Shown here piece by piece: positions 26,491 through 37,159 of a stretch of DNA of 64,000 nucleotides. The translations under genes and the position numbers were made by a program. Under the pieces are notes generated by a model. That model was not told the origin of the DNA and did not search any database. It saw nothing but the letters and a program-made list of their open reading frames with translations. Every line of letters starts with the position of its first letter. Position 1 is the first letter of the stretch. The stretch covers positions 19,112 through 83,111 of the forward strand of contig NZ_AHJE01000015.1 of the NCBI RefSeq assembly GCF_000243095.1, read 5' to 3'. Source of the DNA: Cupriavidus basilensis OR16. Its GTDB lineage: Bacteria > Pseudomonadota > Gammaproteobacteria > Burkholderiales > Burkholderiaceae.

Positions 26491-27540
26491 ATGTCCATCC
26501 GAACCGCCGCCCCCGCCCTGGCCGCCGCCCTGCTGTTTGGGGCAAGTACGCCACTTGCAAAAGCCCTGGCCGGCTCGATCCCGCCCTTGCTGCTTGCCGG
26601 CCTGCTGTACCTGGGCAGCGGGCTGGGGCTTGGCATCCTGCTCGCGCTGCGGCGCAGCATGGCCGGCGCCGCGGCAAACCCGCTCACCGTGCCACGCCAC
26701 GAGACGCCATGGCTGCTGGGTGCCATCCTGGCCGGTGGCGTGGCGGGGCCGGCCCTGCTGATGACCGGCCTGGCCAGCACGAGCGCGGCATCCGCCTCCT
26801 TGCTGCTGAATGTGGAAGGGGTCTTCACGGCGCTGATCGCCTGGCTGGTCTTCAGGGAAAACGCAAGCCGCCACATCGTGCTTGGCATGCTTGCCATCGT
26901 GATGGGCGGCTTGCTGTTGTCCTGGCAGCCGGGCAGCCTGCAGTTGTCCGCGGGCGCCTTGCTGATCGTCGGCGCGTGCCTGTGCTGGGCCATCGACAAC
27001 AACCTGACGCGCAAGGTGTCGAGCAATGACGCCATGCTGATTGCCTGCATCAAGGGGCTGGTGGCCGGGCTGTGCAACACCGGGCTGGCGCTGGCCGGCG
27101 GCGATCACCTGCCGGCGCTGCCCGCGCTGGGCGCGGCCATGATCATCGGGTTCCTCGGCTATGGCGTGAGCCTGGCGCTGTTCGTCATCGCGCTGCGGCT
27201 GCTGGGCACCGCCCGCACTGGCGCGTATTTCTCCGTGGCGCCGCTGTTTGGCGTGGTGATCGCGTTCGGCATGTGGCCGCAGGCGCCGCAGCCGGTGTTC
27301 TACGTGGCGGCGCTGCTGATGGCGCTGGGAGTCTGGCTTCACCTGCGCGAGCATCATGAGCATGAGCATAGCCACGAGGCGACCGAGCACAGCCATGCGC
27401 ATCGCCACGATGCGCACCACCAGCACGAGCATGCGTTCGCTTGGGACGGGCAGGAGCCGCACCGGCACATGCACCGGCACGCGCCGCTGGTGCACAAGCA
27501 CCCGCACTATCCGGATACGCATCACCGGCACTCGCACTGA
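26491..27540 (+). CDS. EamA/DMT-family transporter with His-rich C-terminal tail
   Basis: Inner-membrane permease of 349 aa with ten predicted membrane helices in two EamA repeats, to about residue 285. The last ~67 residues contain 25 His, mostly as HxH (HHEHEHSH, HSHAHRHD, HRHMHRH, HHRHSH). This looks like a metal-binding extension such as those on Zn, Ni or Co transporters. EamA proteins usually move amino acids or metabolites, so the tail suggests either metal transport or metal sensing. No metal-responsive regulator is adjacent. Confidence 0.88.
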   Translation: MSIRTAAPALAAALLFGASTPLAKALAGSIPPLLLAGLLYLGSGLGLGILLALRRSMAGAAANPLTVPRHETPWLLGAILAGGVAGPALLMTGLASTSAASASLLLNVEGVFTALIAWLVFRENASRHIVLGMLAIVMGGLLLSWQPGSLQLSAGALLIVGACLCWAIDNNLTRKVSSNDAMLIACIKGLVAGLCNTGLALAGGDHLPALPALGAAMIIGFLGYGVSLALFVIALRLLGTARTGAYFSVAPLFGVVIAFGMWPQAPQPVFYVAALLMALGVWLHLREHHEHEHSHEATEHSHAHRHDAHHQHEHAFAWDGQEPHRHMHRHAPLVHKHPHYPDTHHRHSH

Positions 27541-27576
27541 GGCACGGGTGAACCAAAGCGGCGCCGGCGGCCTTGC

Positions 27577-30500
27577 CTATGGCGCGATGCCGCCCTCCCG
27601 CGTGGCCAGCGTGGCCAGCGCGGCCAGGTAGTCGTAGCGCTCGAGCTGCGCCTGCAAGCGCAGGCAGGCATCGGCGGACAGCAGGCGGGCAAGGCGGTCA
27701 CGGTAGCGGGCAAACGTGTGGTTGGCCGCGCTGTCGCCCTCTTCCAGCTGTTCGCGCAGGATCTCAAGCACGGCTTGCGGCGTGACATCGGGATCCGCAA
27801 GGGAGCCGGCCCCATCCGGCGCGCCGGCATCCATTGCGGCGGGCTCGGTTGGCAGGTGCATGCGCAAGATCGCCAGCAATGGCAGGAAGGTGGTGCGCAA
27901 GGCCGCCAGCAGCGTGACGGGATCGGGGCGTCCGGGCGCGTGGGGGAGCTGCAGGCTCGCCTCCAGCGTAGCCGCCGCGCCCGAGATCGCCATGGCGCCA
28001 AGATTGGCGGCCAGGCCCTTGAGCGAGTGCGCGAGCGCCAGCGCGCCGTCGCGGTCACCGCGGGCCAGCCGCTCGCCGATCCGGTCCGGCATGTCGGCAT
28101 AGCCGCTGGCAAAGCGATCGAGCAACTGCCGGTAGACTTCCACGCGGCCGCTGACGCGGCCCAGGCCGCCGCTGACATCCAGATGCGCAGATGTTGCCAA
28201 CGCGTCCACCCAGGCCGGCCGGGAGCCGGCCTGGCGGGCCGCGTCGTCGCCACCCGGGACCGCCAGCCACTGGCGCAGCATGGCATAGAAGGCCGGCGGG
28301 CTGATCGGCTTGGCGATATGGTCGTTCATGCCGGCCTCCAGGCAGCGCGCCCGGTCTTCCGGCAACGCGTTCGCCGTCATGGCCACCACCGGCAGGCTCG
28401 CGAACGCCGGGATCTCGCGGATGTGCCGCGTGGCTTCAAACCCGTCCATCACCGGCATCTGCACATCCATCAGGACCAGGTCATAGGCGCCGGCCTGCAG
28501 CAGGTTCAGCGCAACGGCGCCGTTCTCGGCCGTATCGGGGTAGATGCCCGCGGCCTGCAGCAGGTGGACCGCGACCTCCCGGTTGATGTCGTTGTCCTCC
28601 ACCAGCAGCACGCGCGCGCTCGGCAACTCCGGCGTGGCGTCCAGCGCCGCCGCGTGCGGCTCCGCCGCCTCCGGCGCCGCGTCATGGTCCGGGGCCAGCG
28701 TGCGCACCGTCGCCTCCAGCAGCAGCGATGCGCTCACCGGCTTGATCAGCGTCGCGTCAAAACCCGAGCGCTCGCCTTCGCGCAACACTTCCTCGCGGCC
28801 ATGGGCGGTAATCATGACGCGGCGCGGGCGCGGGTGGCGCAGGCGCATGGCGTCGATATGGCGGGCGGTCTCGATGCCATCCAGGCCGGGCATCTTCCAG
28901 TCGATGAACACAGCCTGGTAGGGGTCGGCGGCCTCATCGGCCTGCGCGATCATTGCCAGCGCGGCCCGGCCGGATGCGGCCTCGTCCACCCGGAAGCCAA
29001 AGTTGCGCAGCATGGCGATGATGACCTGGCGGGCGTAGTCGTGATCGTCCGCCACCAGCAGGCGGCATCCGGCCAGCTGCGGCGCGAGCGTGGCGCTGGC
29101 TGGCCGTCGCTTGCCGGCCAGCAGGTCCAGCTCGAACCAGAAGTTGCTGCCCTGCCCGAGGGTGCTTTGCACGCCGAGGGTGCCGCCCATCAGCTCCACC
29201 AGCCGGCGGCAGATGGCCAGCCCCAGGCCGCTGCCGCCGTAGCGCCGGGTGGTGGAGGCATCGGCCTGCTCGAAACTCTGGAACAGGCGCGAGCAGGTGG
29301 CCGCGTCGATGCCAATGCCGGTGTCGCGCACCTCGAAGCGCAAACGGATGCGCGGCTGGGAATCGCCGGCGCCGTGGCGCTCGACGCGGATGACGATTTC
29401 GCCCTGGTGGGTGAACTTGACCGCGTTGTTGGCAAAGTTGATCAGGATCTGCCGCAGGCGCAGCGGATCGCCGCGCAACGAGTCCGGCACGTCCGGGGCG
29501 ACCTCCACGATCAGCTCCAGGTGCTTGGCAACGGCCCGCTCGGCCACCAGGTCGCTCACCGTTCGCAGCATCCGCTCCAGCGAAAAATCGACCCGCTCGA
29601 TCTCCAGCTTGCCGGCCTCGATCTTAGACAGGTCGAGGATGTCATCGATGATCTCGAGCAGATGCTGGCCGGAATGCTGGATCTTTTCCAGGTAGCCGCG
29701 CTGCTTGTCATCGAGCCGCGTGCGCAGCGCCAGGTGCGCCATGCCGATCACCGCGTTCATCGGGGTGCGGATCTCATGGCTCATATTGGCCAGGAAGCTG
29801 GCCTTGGCATGCGCGGCGCTCTCCGCCTCCTGCTTGGCCACGACCAGTTCGGCATTGGCCTGGGCGAGCTCCCGCGTACGTTCCTCGACCCGGCGCTCCA
29901 GCGTCTGGGACAGGAACGTCAGCCGGTGGTTGGCCTCGACCTGCTCCGTGATATCGATGCCCACCGCGCCGACCCCGACCACTTCCTGGGTAGCCGGGTT
30001 GCGCACCGGGAAGCGCATCACCTGGAGATGGCGCTCGCCACGGGGCGTCTCCAGCGCGTAGACGTGCTCCTCGCCTTGCCCGAGGACATCACGCGCGCCT
30101 CCATCTCCCGGCGCGCCCGGGCGGTGTCCGGCCGGTCGCCGAAAACCCAGCCGGCGCGGCCGAGCACCTCCCCCTCGCGCGCGCCCAGCAGCGCCTGCAT
30201 GGCCGGGTTGAATGCCAGCATGACGTGATGGCGGTCCTTGAGCGACATGATGCGGGCGAGTGCTCGAGCATCGCGCGCATCCTTTCCTGGCTTTCCGCCA
30301 GGCGCCTGCCGTCCCGCCTCGCGATCCACGTAGCGGTGCCGATCAACAACAGGATGATGGCAGTCAGTGCCGCCAGTACGTTGCGGGTGAACAGGTACGG
30401 GGCGAACGCTTCGCCCATGTCCTGCTCCACGATCAAACCCATCTCCAGGCCGGGGACCCAGATGCCTGCGCCCGCGGCCGGCAGGCCACGGTAATCGGTA

Positions 30501-31423
30501 TAGTCGTAGGCAAGCACCGAGGCATGATCGCGCAGCAAGCGCTCGGCAACCAGGGTCAGCGGGCCGTCCTTGCCCCCGTTCTGACCTGTTTGCCCAGGGA
30601 CCCGGGCAAACACATTGAGCATGGATGCCGCACCTGGCGCCAGCCGGCCCTTGGCTTCCAGTTCGGGGCCGAAGCGGCTGGGCGACACCAGCCTGCCCTG
30701 CGCGTCGATCGCGTAAAGCTCACCGGTGCGGCCGAACTGGCCGGCCGCGATGATCGGCAGCATCACGGCGCCGGGATCCAGCCGCAGGCACAGCACGCCG
30801 ATGGCGCGTCCCGCGTCCAGCAGCCGCACGCACACCACCTGGAACGGCAGGTCGACCAGCATGCCCCACGGGTCCCGGGTTGGCTTCGGGGCAGGGTAAG
30901 GCGGCGAGGCCGCGCTGCCCTCTTGCAGCGCCCGCCGGGCAGCCTGGGAGGGTTCCGGCAAGAGTGCGTGGCCAATGCGGCCTGGCAGCTCCGAGGCCAC
31001 GACCTTGAGCTCAGGCGTAGCCAGGACATAACCCAGGTAGCCATTGCTCTGGAGGACCGGTGTCGCCCACCGCTCGAACCTGGCCACCGCCTCGCCATCC
31101 GGCAACGGCTGGCCTGGCGCCAACAGCAGCGGGCGCGCGAGGCTGAGCGCCTCCGGCAGGTGCGCGATCCGCTCGGCCCGCCGCTGTTGCTCGCCACTCC
31201 AGAGCCCAAGCAACCGTGCGTTCGTCGCCAGCATCGACTCCACCCGCGCGCCCAGGTTGGCCCGGTCGTTCTCGTACACCAGTTGGGCGGCGCCGCCGGC
31301 GAGCAGGCAGACGGTCACCACCAGCAGCATGGGATAGGTGTAGCGCCGGACACCGGCGCGCGTCGCCGCCCGTGTGCGCCAGGCGGCCAGGAATTTAGAG
31401 GCGTAGGCAGATTGGGACATCAT
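27577..31423 (-). pseudogene. Hybrid sensor histidine kinase, two frameshifts
   Basis: Multidomain sensor. From the ATG at 31423 come TM1 (about residues 32-50), a periplasmic Cache-like domain, TM2 (about 338-356) and a PAS domain, then HisKA ([19 protein letters not shown]), HATPase ([18 protein letters not shown]), two receiver domains ([11 protein letters not shown] and [11 protein letters not shown]) and a C-terminal Hpt ([12 protein letters not shown]). The frame breaks twice in the PAS region: near 30252 (after RAMLEHSPA) and near 30077 (before [10 protein letters not shown]). One base restored at each gives about 1282 aa. It starts 2 bp after the HD-GYP regulator stop, so the two form an operon. 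Confidence 0.85.
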
Positions 31424-31425
31424 GC

Positions 31426-32574
31426 TCAGGGCGTCACGACGGGATAGCCGTTGGCAGCCACTAATGCCGCCTCGCGCTCATGGTCCGCGGCGGTGTCCGC
31501 GTAGCGCTGCGAAATGGCCAGGAACTCAGGCGCGATGGCCAGGAACGCGTCCACCATGTCCGGATCGAAATGACCGCCGCGCCCTTCGCCGATCATCCTG
31601 ACCGCCTGCTCGTGCGGAAATGCGGGCTTGTAGACGCGCCGGCTGATGAGCGCATCGTAGACGTCGGCGATCGCCATCAGGCGCGCGGAGACGGGAATCG
31701 CATCGCCCGACAACCCGTCGGGGTAGCCGCTGCCGTCCCATTTTTCCTGGTGATAGTGCGCAATCTCGCGGGCGTAGCGCAGGAAGGAGTTGGGGGTGCC
31801 GCACTGTGCCTCGGCATGCGCGATGGCGTCGCGCCCGAGCGTGGTATGGGTCTTCATGACCTCGAACTCTTCGGCGGTCAGCTTGCCGGGCTTGAGCAGG
31901 ATGCGATCCGGGATGCCGACCTTGCCGATGTCGTGCAACGGCGCCGACTTGAACAGCAGTTCGATGGTCTCGTCGTTGAGCTCATCGCAAAAGCGGGGAT
32001 GGTGCCGCAGCGCCTGTGCCAGGCGGCGCACGTAGTGCTGGGTGCGCCGCAGGTGGTTGCCGGTCTCGTTGTCGCGGGTCTCCGCCAGCGATGCCATGGC
32101 CATGATGGTGACGTCCTGGATCACGGAGATCTCCCGCAGCCGCCGCTGCACCTCCTGCTCCAGGTAAGCCGACTTGTCCCTGAGGAAATCCCTGGCGTTC
32201 TTGAGGGTGAGATGGGTGGCGATGCGTGCGTGCATCACCAACGGGCTGAGCGGCTTCATGATGTAGTCCACCGCGCCGACCTGGAACCCGCGCGTCTCAT
32301 CGTGCTCGCCGGTACGGGACGTCAGGAAGATGACCGGCACGTCCATGGTGGCCGGGTTGGCCTTGAGCTGGCGGCACGCCTCGTAGCCGTCCATGTCCGG
32401 CATCATCACGTCAAGCAGGATCAGGCTTGGCGGCGCCGCCGTGGCGATGCGCACCGCGGCGCTGCCCGAGGTCGCCACCTTCACCCGATAGCGATCCTGA
32501 AGCAACGCCGCCATCATCGCGATGTTTTCTGGAAGATCGTCTACCACGAGAATCGTGGGCTGGGCGTCGGACAT
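31426..32574 (-). CDS. HD-GYP response regulator (cyclic-di-GMP phosphodiesterase)
   Basis: Receiver plus HD-GYP protein of 382 aa. The receiver shows ILVVDDLPEN, the phospho-Asp in LILLDVMMPDMDG (about residue 56) and the switch Lys in YIMKPLSP. The output domain has ETGNHLRRTQHYV, HDIGKVGIPD (metal His-Asp), GRDAIAHAE and HHxE-like HYHQEKWDGSGYP, so catalysis of cyclic-di-GMP breakdown is expected. The start at 32574 (MSDAQPTI) is chosen by family convention; an ATG at 32586 is in frame. It is the first gene of the operon with the hybrid kinase. Confidence 0.9.
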   Translation of the reverse strand: MSDAQPTILVVDDLPENIAMMAALLQDRYRVKVATSGSAAVRIATAAPPSLILLDVMMPDMDGYEACRQLKANPATMDVPVIFLTSRTGEHDETRGFQVGAVDYIMKPLSPLVMHARIATHLTLKNARDFLRDKSAYLEQEVQRRLREISVIQDVTIMAMASLAETRDNETGNHLRRTQHYVRRLAQALRHHPRFCDELNDETIELLFKSAPLHDIGKVGIPDRILLKPGKLTAEEFEVMKTHTTLGRDAIAHAEAQCGTPNSFLRYAREIAHYHQEKWDGSGYPDGLSGDAIPVSARLMAIADVYDALISRRVYKPAFPHEQAVRMIGEGRGGHFDPDMVDAFLAIAPEFLAISQRYADTAADHEREAALVAANGYPVVTP

Positions 32575-32881
32575 ATCAGAGCGCATGGGGAGATTCAGTT
32601 CGGGATACTTGCCGGACAGGCAATTTGACGGCGTTCCGGCGCGCTTCGGAAAACATGCCGTCATATTGCGTTGACATAGCGGATTGCTCGCACCGGGTCG
32701 CCTTTCGCCCGGGCTAGGCCACGGATTGCACGGGACGCGACAACCCTAGGTGCATCCCGGCCCCTGTCTTGCCATAACGGACATCTTGCGCCGCAATTCA
32801 CCCCCTTCTGCGGAGGGGGTCAAGTATTGGCACTCGTGGCCGTTAACGCCGCCGCCGAGCAGACGTGGTAAAAAGCAGGGC

Positions 32882-32909
32882 AAAAAAAGGCCCACCGAAG
32901 TGGGCTTTC
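32882..32909 (-). terminator. Rho-independent terminator, mainly minus strand
   Basis: On the minus strand, GCCCAC-TTCG-GTGGGC with a UUCG-type tetraloop is followed by seven T; on the plus strand three T follow. No annotated minus-strand gene lies just to its right, so it may end an unannotated transcript or insulate the HD-GYP operon. Confidence 0.7.
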
Positions 32910-33131
32910 CCAAGAGAGACGGACATCGGTCGCATGGCATTGACGCTGACACCCCCGCGATCGCTTCAATGCTCGCCGACTACGCCGCAAGGCGTGTCCG
33001 CATTGCCGGCACCGCCACACGGCGCACCGGCATGTCACCCGAACCACAGCGAACGCATGCAGGCATCCAGGCCCGTCTGTCGCTGAATCGAGGCAACGGC
33101 GGCATTGTCATGGGTTCCCGCGGCATCGGAA

Positions 33132-33147
33132 AGAGTACAAATACTCT
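33132..33147. promoter_or_regulatory. Palindrome 1 (GAGTA-N4-TACTC)
   Basis: AGAGTA-CAAA-TACTCT, perfect 6-bp arms, about 95 bp before the start of the small hypothetical gene. It shares both half-sites with the palindrome at 33193-33206. Confidence 0.5.
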
Positions 33148-33192
33148 CCCCCATGCCCTCGGCAACGGATGCGAATACAGGACGCGCAAGCT

Positions 33193-33206
33193 GAGTACTT
33201 CTACTC
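33193..33206. promoter_or_regulatory. Palindrome 2 (GAGTA-N4-TACTC)
   Basis: GAGTA-CTTC-TACTC, centre exactly 60 bp from the first copy, about six helical turns, so two dimers would sit on the same face of the DNA. Ends 35 bp before the gene at 33241. Confidence 0.5.
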
Positions 33207-33240
33207 TTTCGCGGCAGCCATCGCCAAGCCATCATGAGGC

Positions 33241-33660
33241 ATGGAAACGCATCAGCAAACTATTCGCCATACCTTGCGCATCGACCAATGGATGATGGCG
33301 GTGGGCAACCAGGAAACCTCGCTGGAGTATGACGACTGGTTAAGCAACGTTCTCAACGGCCTGGCGCCCGGGCTGTCGGAGCACGCCATATCGATAGTGA
33401 CCCGCGAGGGCAAGACCGAGATCCGGTTCGAACACCGCGCGCGCTATGAGGTCCGTCATCCGAAGATCGGCGTCCGGCGCTTCGTGTGCGCCGTCGATGG
33501 CGATGTGACATTGATCGCCTTCGAGCATACGGTCTCCGGTGTGCGCTACCCATGGGTGACGATCGACGGTGCATTCACCCAGGCCGAACTGCTTACGCTC
33601 AGGCTCCTGTCCACCGGACTCGACCTGTGTGCTGCCGCGGTCGGCGTGGAGAGCCGCTGA
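33241..33660 (+). CDS. Hypothetical 139-aa protein
   Basis: I do not recognise this family. It is a soluble protein with alternating beta-type stretches (HAISIVTREGKTEIRFEHRARYEV and RRFVCAVDGDVTLIAFEH read as strands), ending in a Leu/Ala helix. No signal, membrane segment or metal motif. No clear ribosome site precedes the ATG, although the upstream twin palindromes argue that the gene is regulated and real. It is convergent with the second hybrid kinase. Confidence 0.6.
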   Translation: METHQQTIRHTLRIDQWMMAVGNQETSLEYDDWLSNVLNGLAPGLSEHAISIVTREGKTEIRFEHRARYEVRHPKIGVRRFVCAVDGDVTLIAFEHTVSGVRYPWVTIDGAFTQAELLTLRLLSTGLDLCAAAVGVESR

Positions 33661-33840
33661 AACGTTGGCGGTTCCGGCGGCCGCTGCGATGGGCGGTCGC
33701 CCCGATTTTGTAGTCCAGAGCCCGCTTCGCGCGAGAGGCTTACGAGCATGGCCGATTTTTGCAGGGATACAGCACTCCCCTGTGTCCCCCCCTGCAGATG
33801 AAGCGCCAGATTCACGCGCCGGGATGGCTCTGGACTCTTT

Positions 33841-36800
33841 TTATACCGCGCCCACGGCACAAGCCGAACGCATATTGGCGATCAGCGCCGGGAAGTCCCG
33901 GCCCAGCGCGGAGAGCGCCGCGGCATCCGCCCTGCCATCCTGCAAGCCACGGTCCAGCGCCGCGCATGCCCGCGCGAGCTCGGCCGCCCCAAGCATGCCA
34001 AGGATGGCCTTCATGCCGTGGACATGCAGGCTTGCCTGGCCAAAGTCGCCGACCCCGATGGCCTCATGGATCCGCATGACCACGTCCGCGCGCTCAGCGC
34101 ATACACGCCTGGCCAGATTGACATAGAGATCCTCCCGGCCGAACAAGAGCTTGATCCCCGCGGCAGCGTCCAGGCCCGGTATGCCCTTCAGGGCCTGCGT
34201 CACCGCTGACGCCGGTGACGTCGCCTGCGCCGTCACCGCCATCATCGTCCCTGCTCCCGCCAAGCCGCGCGCCGCGCCCCTCGGCGCAGCGACGGGCGGT
34301 AACCATGCCGCAATGGTGCGGAACATCGCTTCTGCGTCAATCGGCTTTGAAATATGGTCGTTCATCCCGCCCTCGATGCAGCGGATGCGGTCCGCCGACA
34401 TCACGTCGGCTGTCAGCGCCAGCACCGGCAGGGCCTGCAGGCCCAGGCCATGGCGAATCACGCCGGTGGTCTCGATGCCATCCATGCCCGGCATATGGAT
34501 ATCCATCAGCACGATATCGAATGCGTGTTCCTTGAGCGCCGCCAGCGCCTGCGGACCATCGCCGGCAACGTGCACGTCCATGCCCACCAGTTCGAGAAGG
34601 TCGCGCGCGACCTCCTGGTTGATCGCGTTGTCCTCGACCAGCAAGGCCGTGCGCCCGCGCAATGCCTGCCACTCCGGCGCCGCGGGCGCGCGGCAACGAG
34701 GCGGCGCCATCGCTGGATGCGAGATCCCGGAGCCAGGCCCGGCCGACCTATCCCCTCGCGCAATCTCCAGCGACACCTCGAACGAGAAGGTACTGCCCAC
34801 GCCGGCCTGGCTGCGCGCGAAAACGCGCCCCCGCATGAGCTCAGCCAGTTTCCTGCTGATGACCAGCCCTAGCCCCGTGCCTTCAAAGCGGCGGTTCATC
34901 GCGCCATCCAGTTGCTGGAACGGCGTGAACAGCAGCGGCAACGCATCCGGCGCAATGCCTACACCCGTGTCCTCGACCTCGAAACACAAGGCGATATCGT
35001 TGCCGCGGACGAGCGTTTCCCTGACGCGCAGGAATACCTCACCGTGATCCGTGAACTTCAGCGCGTTGCTCAGGAGATTGATCAGGATCTGCCCGACCCG
35101 CTGCGGATCGCCGACAAGGCGCAGCGGAATCGCGGGCGACATGGAAATGGACAAGCTGATGCCCTTGGCTTCCGCCGTTTCCCAGAACAGGCCGGTGACA
35201 CGGTCCAGCAGGTCAGGCAAGTAGAACTCGCGCGCGTCGATGGTGAGCCTTTCCGCCTCGATCTTCGAGAAATCCAGGATATCGTTGACGATCTCCAGCA
35301 AGTGTTCGGCGGACGTGCCGATGCGCTCCAGATAGCGGTCCAGCTTGTCCGCGCGCTCCCGGTTCAGCGCCAGGTGCGACATGCCGATGATGGCGTTCAG
35401 CGGCGTCCTGATCTCGTGGCTCATATTGGCCAGGAACTTCGCCTTGGCGCGCGCAGCCGCCACAGCCGCCTCGCGGGCCGCCGTCAGCTGCAGCGTTCGC
35501 TCTTCGACGCGTGCTTCCAGCGTGTCAGTCAGCAGCTCCAGGGCCTGCCGGGTGCGCTCCTGCTCGGTGATATCGGCGACCACCGTACCGACGCCGATGA
35601 TGCCCGTATCGTCCGGCCCGGGCACCGGGAACTTGACCACGCGGAAGATGCGCTCTTCGCCGTCACGCGGGCTGGTCGTATGCACCTGGTTTTGGGGTAA
35701 TCCGCTGGCCAATACCCGCTCGTGCATATCGCGGCTGATCTGTGCGATGCGGCGATTCGGGATGATGTCCCAGACGCGGCATCCCACGGCAACGCCTGGC
35801 GCCACCCCGATGCCTTGCTCGTAAGCGCGATTGGCCATGATGCCCACGCCCTTGGGGTTCATGTAGGCCAGCCCGGTCGGCACATGCTCGCGGAATGCGC
35901 GCATGCGCTCCTCGTTCTCGGACGCGCCGCGGCGCGCGCGCCACTGGAACACCGCCAGCGCGAGGATCAGGCCGATCGCGATCGCGGCGAGGCTCGCGAT
36001 CGCGGTGCGGACCAGGAAGTACGACTGATAGGCTTCGTCAACCTGTAGCTCGACGACCAGCCCCATGTCCTGGCTCGCCAGCCATCGGCCAGCCCCGATG
36101 ACCTTGTGCCCGTCATGGCCATCATAGCCATCGACGGCCACCACCTCCTCGCCTCTGTCCGCCAGCAGCCGCGACGCAAGTTGAGTCGGGGCGTCGCCAG
36201 CGCCGCCGCGCACCGGCGCATCGCCGGCAGGCCGCACGCCTGGCACTCTCGCCCACAGCGCCCCGGCGTCCTCCGGCCGCGCACGATCCGGCGCCGCACG
36301 GCGCTCCGAGGCGCGGGTCGGGGAGAGAATGCGCGCGGAGGAATCGATCGCGTAAGCCTCGCCCGTTTCGCCTATCCGGCCCGCCTTGAGAATCTTGAAT
36401 AGCCTCACATAGGGATCGACGCGCAGGCACAGGAAGCCAGCAATCCGTCCGTCCGCATCGATACGCGCGCACGCAAGCTGATAGAACATCCCGGCCGGCT
36501 GCTCGACGCCCTGGAGCATGAGCGGCCGCGTCGAGACCGTGGGCGGCGAGATGGCAAATCCAAGCGCCTGCGCCCCCCGCAGCGTCCGTTTGGTCTGCTC
36601 GGTCAGGTTCGAGGTGTTGGCATAGCGCGGGCTGCTCGCCGCGATAATGGTGTTGTCCGGCCGGATCAGGGCATAGCCGTCGAAGCCCCGGCTCCGGTAG
36701 ATCGGCAGGATCCACTGATCGAATTCCGTCTGCAAATCGGGGCGGCCGGGATCTGCCAGGATACGTTTCACCAGTTTTATCAGGGCAGGATTCTCGACAA

Positions 36801-37035
36801 TGGTCCCGACTCGCCCCGCCGAATCCTCTCCCATCGTCCAGTTCAGGTCCGACATCGCCTGCAGCACGGATTTCAAGCGGCTTTCGGCACTCCGGTGAAA
36901 TTGCTTTTCGAGGCCCCGGAGCACCTCATGGCTCGAGACCAGCAGCAATACAACGGCGACCGCCGCCATGATGAGATTCAGGCGGACCTCTCTCCCGCTT
37001 GGCCCTCGCAAACTCCTGAAGTAACGCTTGATCAT
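33841..37035 (-). CDS. Hybrid sensor histidine kinase with receiver and Hpt domains
   Basis: Intact 1064-aa sensor. TM1 is at about residues 18-36; then a periplasmic Cache-like domain, TM2 ([18 protein letters not shown], about 340), PAS (about 375-490), a short coiled coil, HisKA with [19 protein letters not shown], HATPase with [16 protein letters not shown], one receiver ([12 protein letters not shown]; phospho-Asp in [12 protein letters not shown]) and a C-terminal Hpt ([12 protein letters not shown], slightly atypical around the His). The start at 37035 has AGGA upstream; an ATG at 37101 is in frame. Same architecture and sensor style as the kinase at 27.6-31.4 kb, suggesting paralogy. 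The FixJ-like regulator lies upstream on the same strand. Confidence 0.92.
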   Translation of the reverse strand: MIKRYFRSLRGPSGREVRLNLIMAAVAVVLLLVSSHEVLRGLEKQFHRSAESRLKSVLQAMSDLNWTMGEDSAGRVGTIVENPALIKLVKRILADPGRPDLQTEFDQWILPIYRSRGFDGYALIRPDNTIIAASSPRYANTSNLTEQTKRTLRGAQALGFAISPPTVSTRPLMLQGVEQPAGMFYQLACARIDADGRIAGFLCLRVDPYVRLFKILKAGRIGETGEAYAIDSSARILSPTRASERRAAPDRARPEDAGALWARVPGVRPAGDAPVRGGAGDAPTQLASRLLADRGEEVVAVDGYDGHDGHKVIGAGRWLASQDMGLVVELQVDEAYQSYFLVRTAIASLAAIAIGLILALAVFQWRARRGASENEERMRAFREHVPTGLAYMNPKGVGIMANRAYEQGIGVAPGVAVGCRVWDIIPNRRIAQISRDMHERVLASGLPQNQVHTTSPRDGEERIFRVVKFPVPGPDDTGIIGVGTVVADITEQERTRQALELLTDTLEARVEERTLQLTAAREAAVAAARAKAKFLANMSHEIRTPLNAIIGMSHLALNRERADKLDRYLERIGTSAEHLLEIVNDILDFSKIEAERLTIDAREFYLPDLLDRVTGLFWETAEAKGISLSISMSPAIPLRLVGDPQRVGQILINLLSNALKFTDHGEVFLRVRETLVRGNDIALCFEVEDTGVGIAPDALPLLFTPFQQLDGAMNRRFEGTGLGLVISRKLAELMRGRVFARSQAGVGSTFSFEVSLEIARGDRSAGPGSGISHPAMAPPRCRAPAAPEWQALRGRTALLVEDNAINQEVARDLLELVGMDVHVAGDGPQALAALKEHAFDIVLMDIHMPGMDGIETTGVIRHGLGLQALPVLALTADVMSADRIRCIEGGMNDHISKPIDAEAMFRTIAAWLPPVAAPRGAARGLAGAGTMMAVTAQATSPASAVTQALKGIPGLDAAAGIKLLFGREDLYVNLARRVCAERADVVMRIHEAIGVGDFGQASLHVHGMKAILGMLGAAELARACAALDRGLQDGRADAAALSALGRDFPALIANMRSACAVGAV

Positions 37036-37159
37036 GATTTCCTGCGACGGGTCGCGGCTTATGAAAGGCGAAGCGGCGTTCCTGCCCGGTGCCGGCAGCA
37101 AACGAGACCTCGATTTCCGGGTTTCGCGACGTCTTTTATTGACGCTCTGGCAGGATGGA

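Larger units (their letters stand above)
32575..33240. other. Intergenic region with hairpins, terminator and twin palindromes
   Basis: Contains no convincing gene: frames that stay open have no family signal or ribosome site. Elements seen are a hairpin at 32800-32820 (ACCCCC/GGGGGT outer arms), a minus-strand terminator at 32882-32909, and two GAGTA-N4-TACTC palindromes at 33132-33147 and 33193-33206. Confidence 0.6.

Noticed and set aside
32750..33295. A 181-aa open frame on the plus strand in the signalling block gap
   Set aside because: Low-complexity composition, no ribosome site, runs through a terminator hairpin and both palindromes, and overlaps the start of the gene at 33241.
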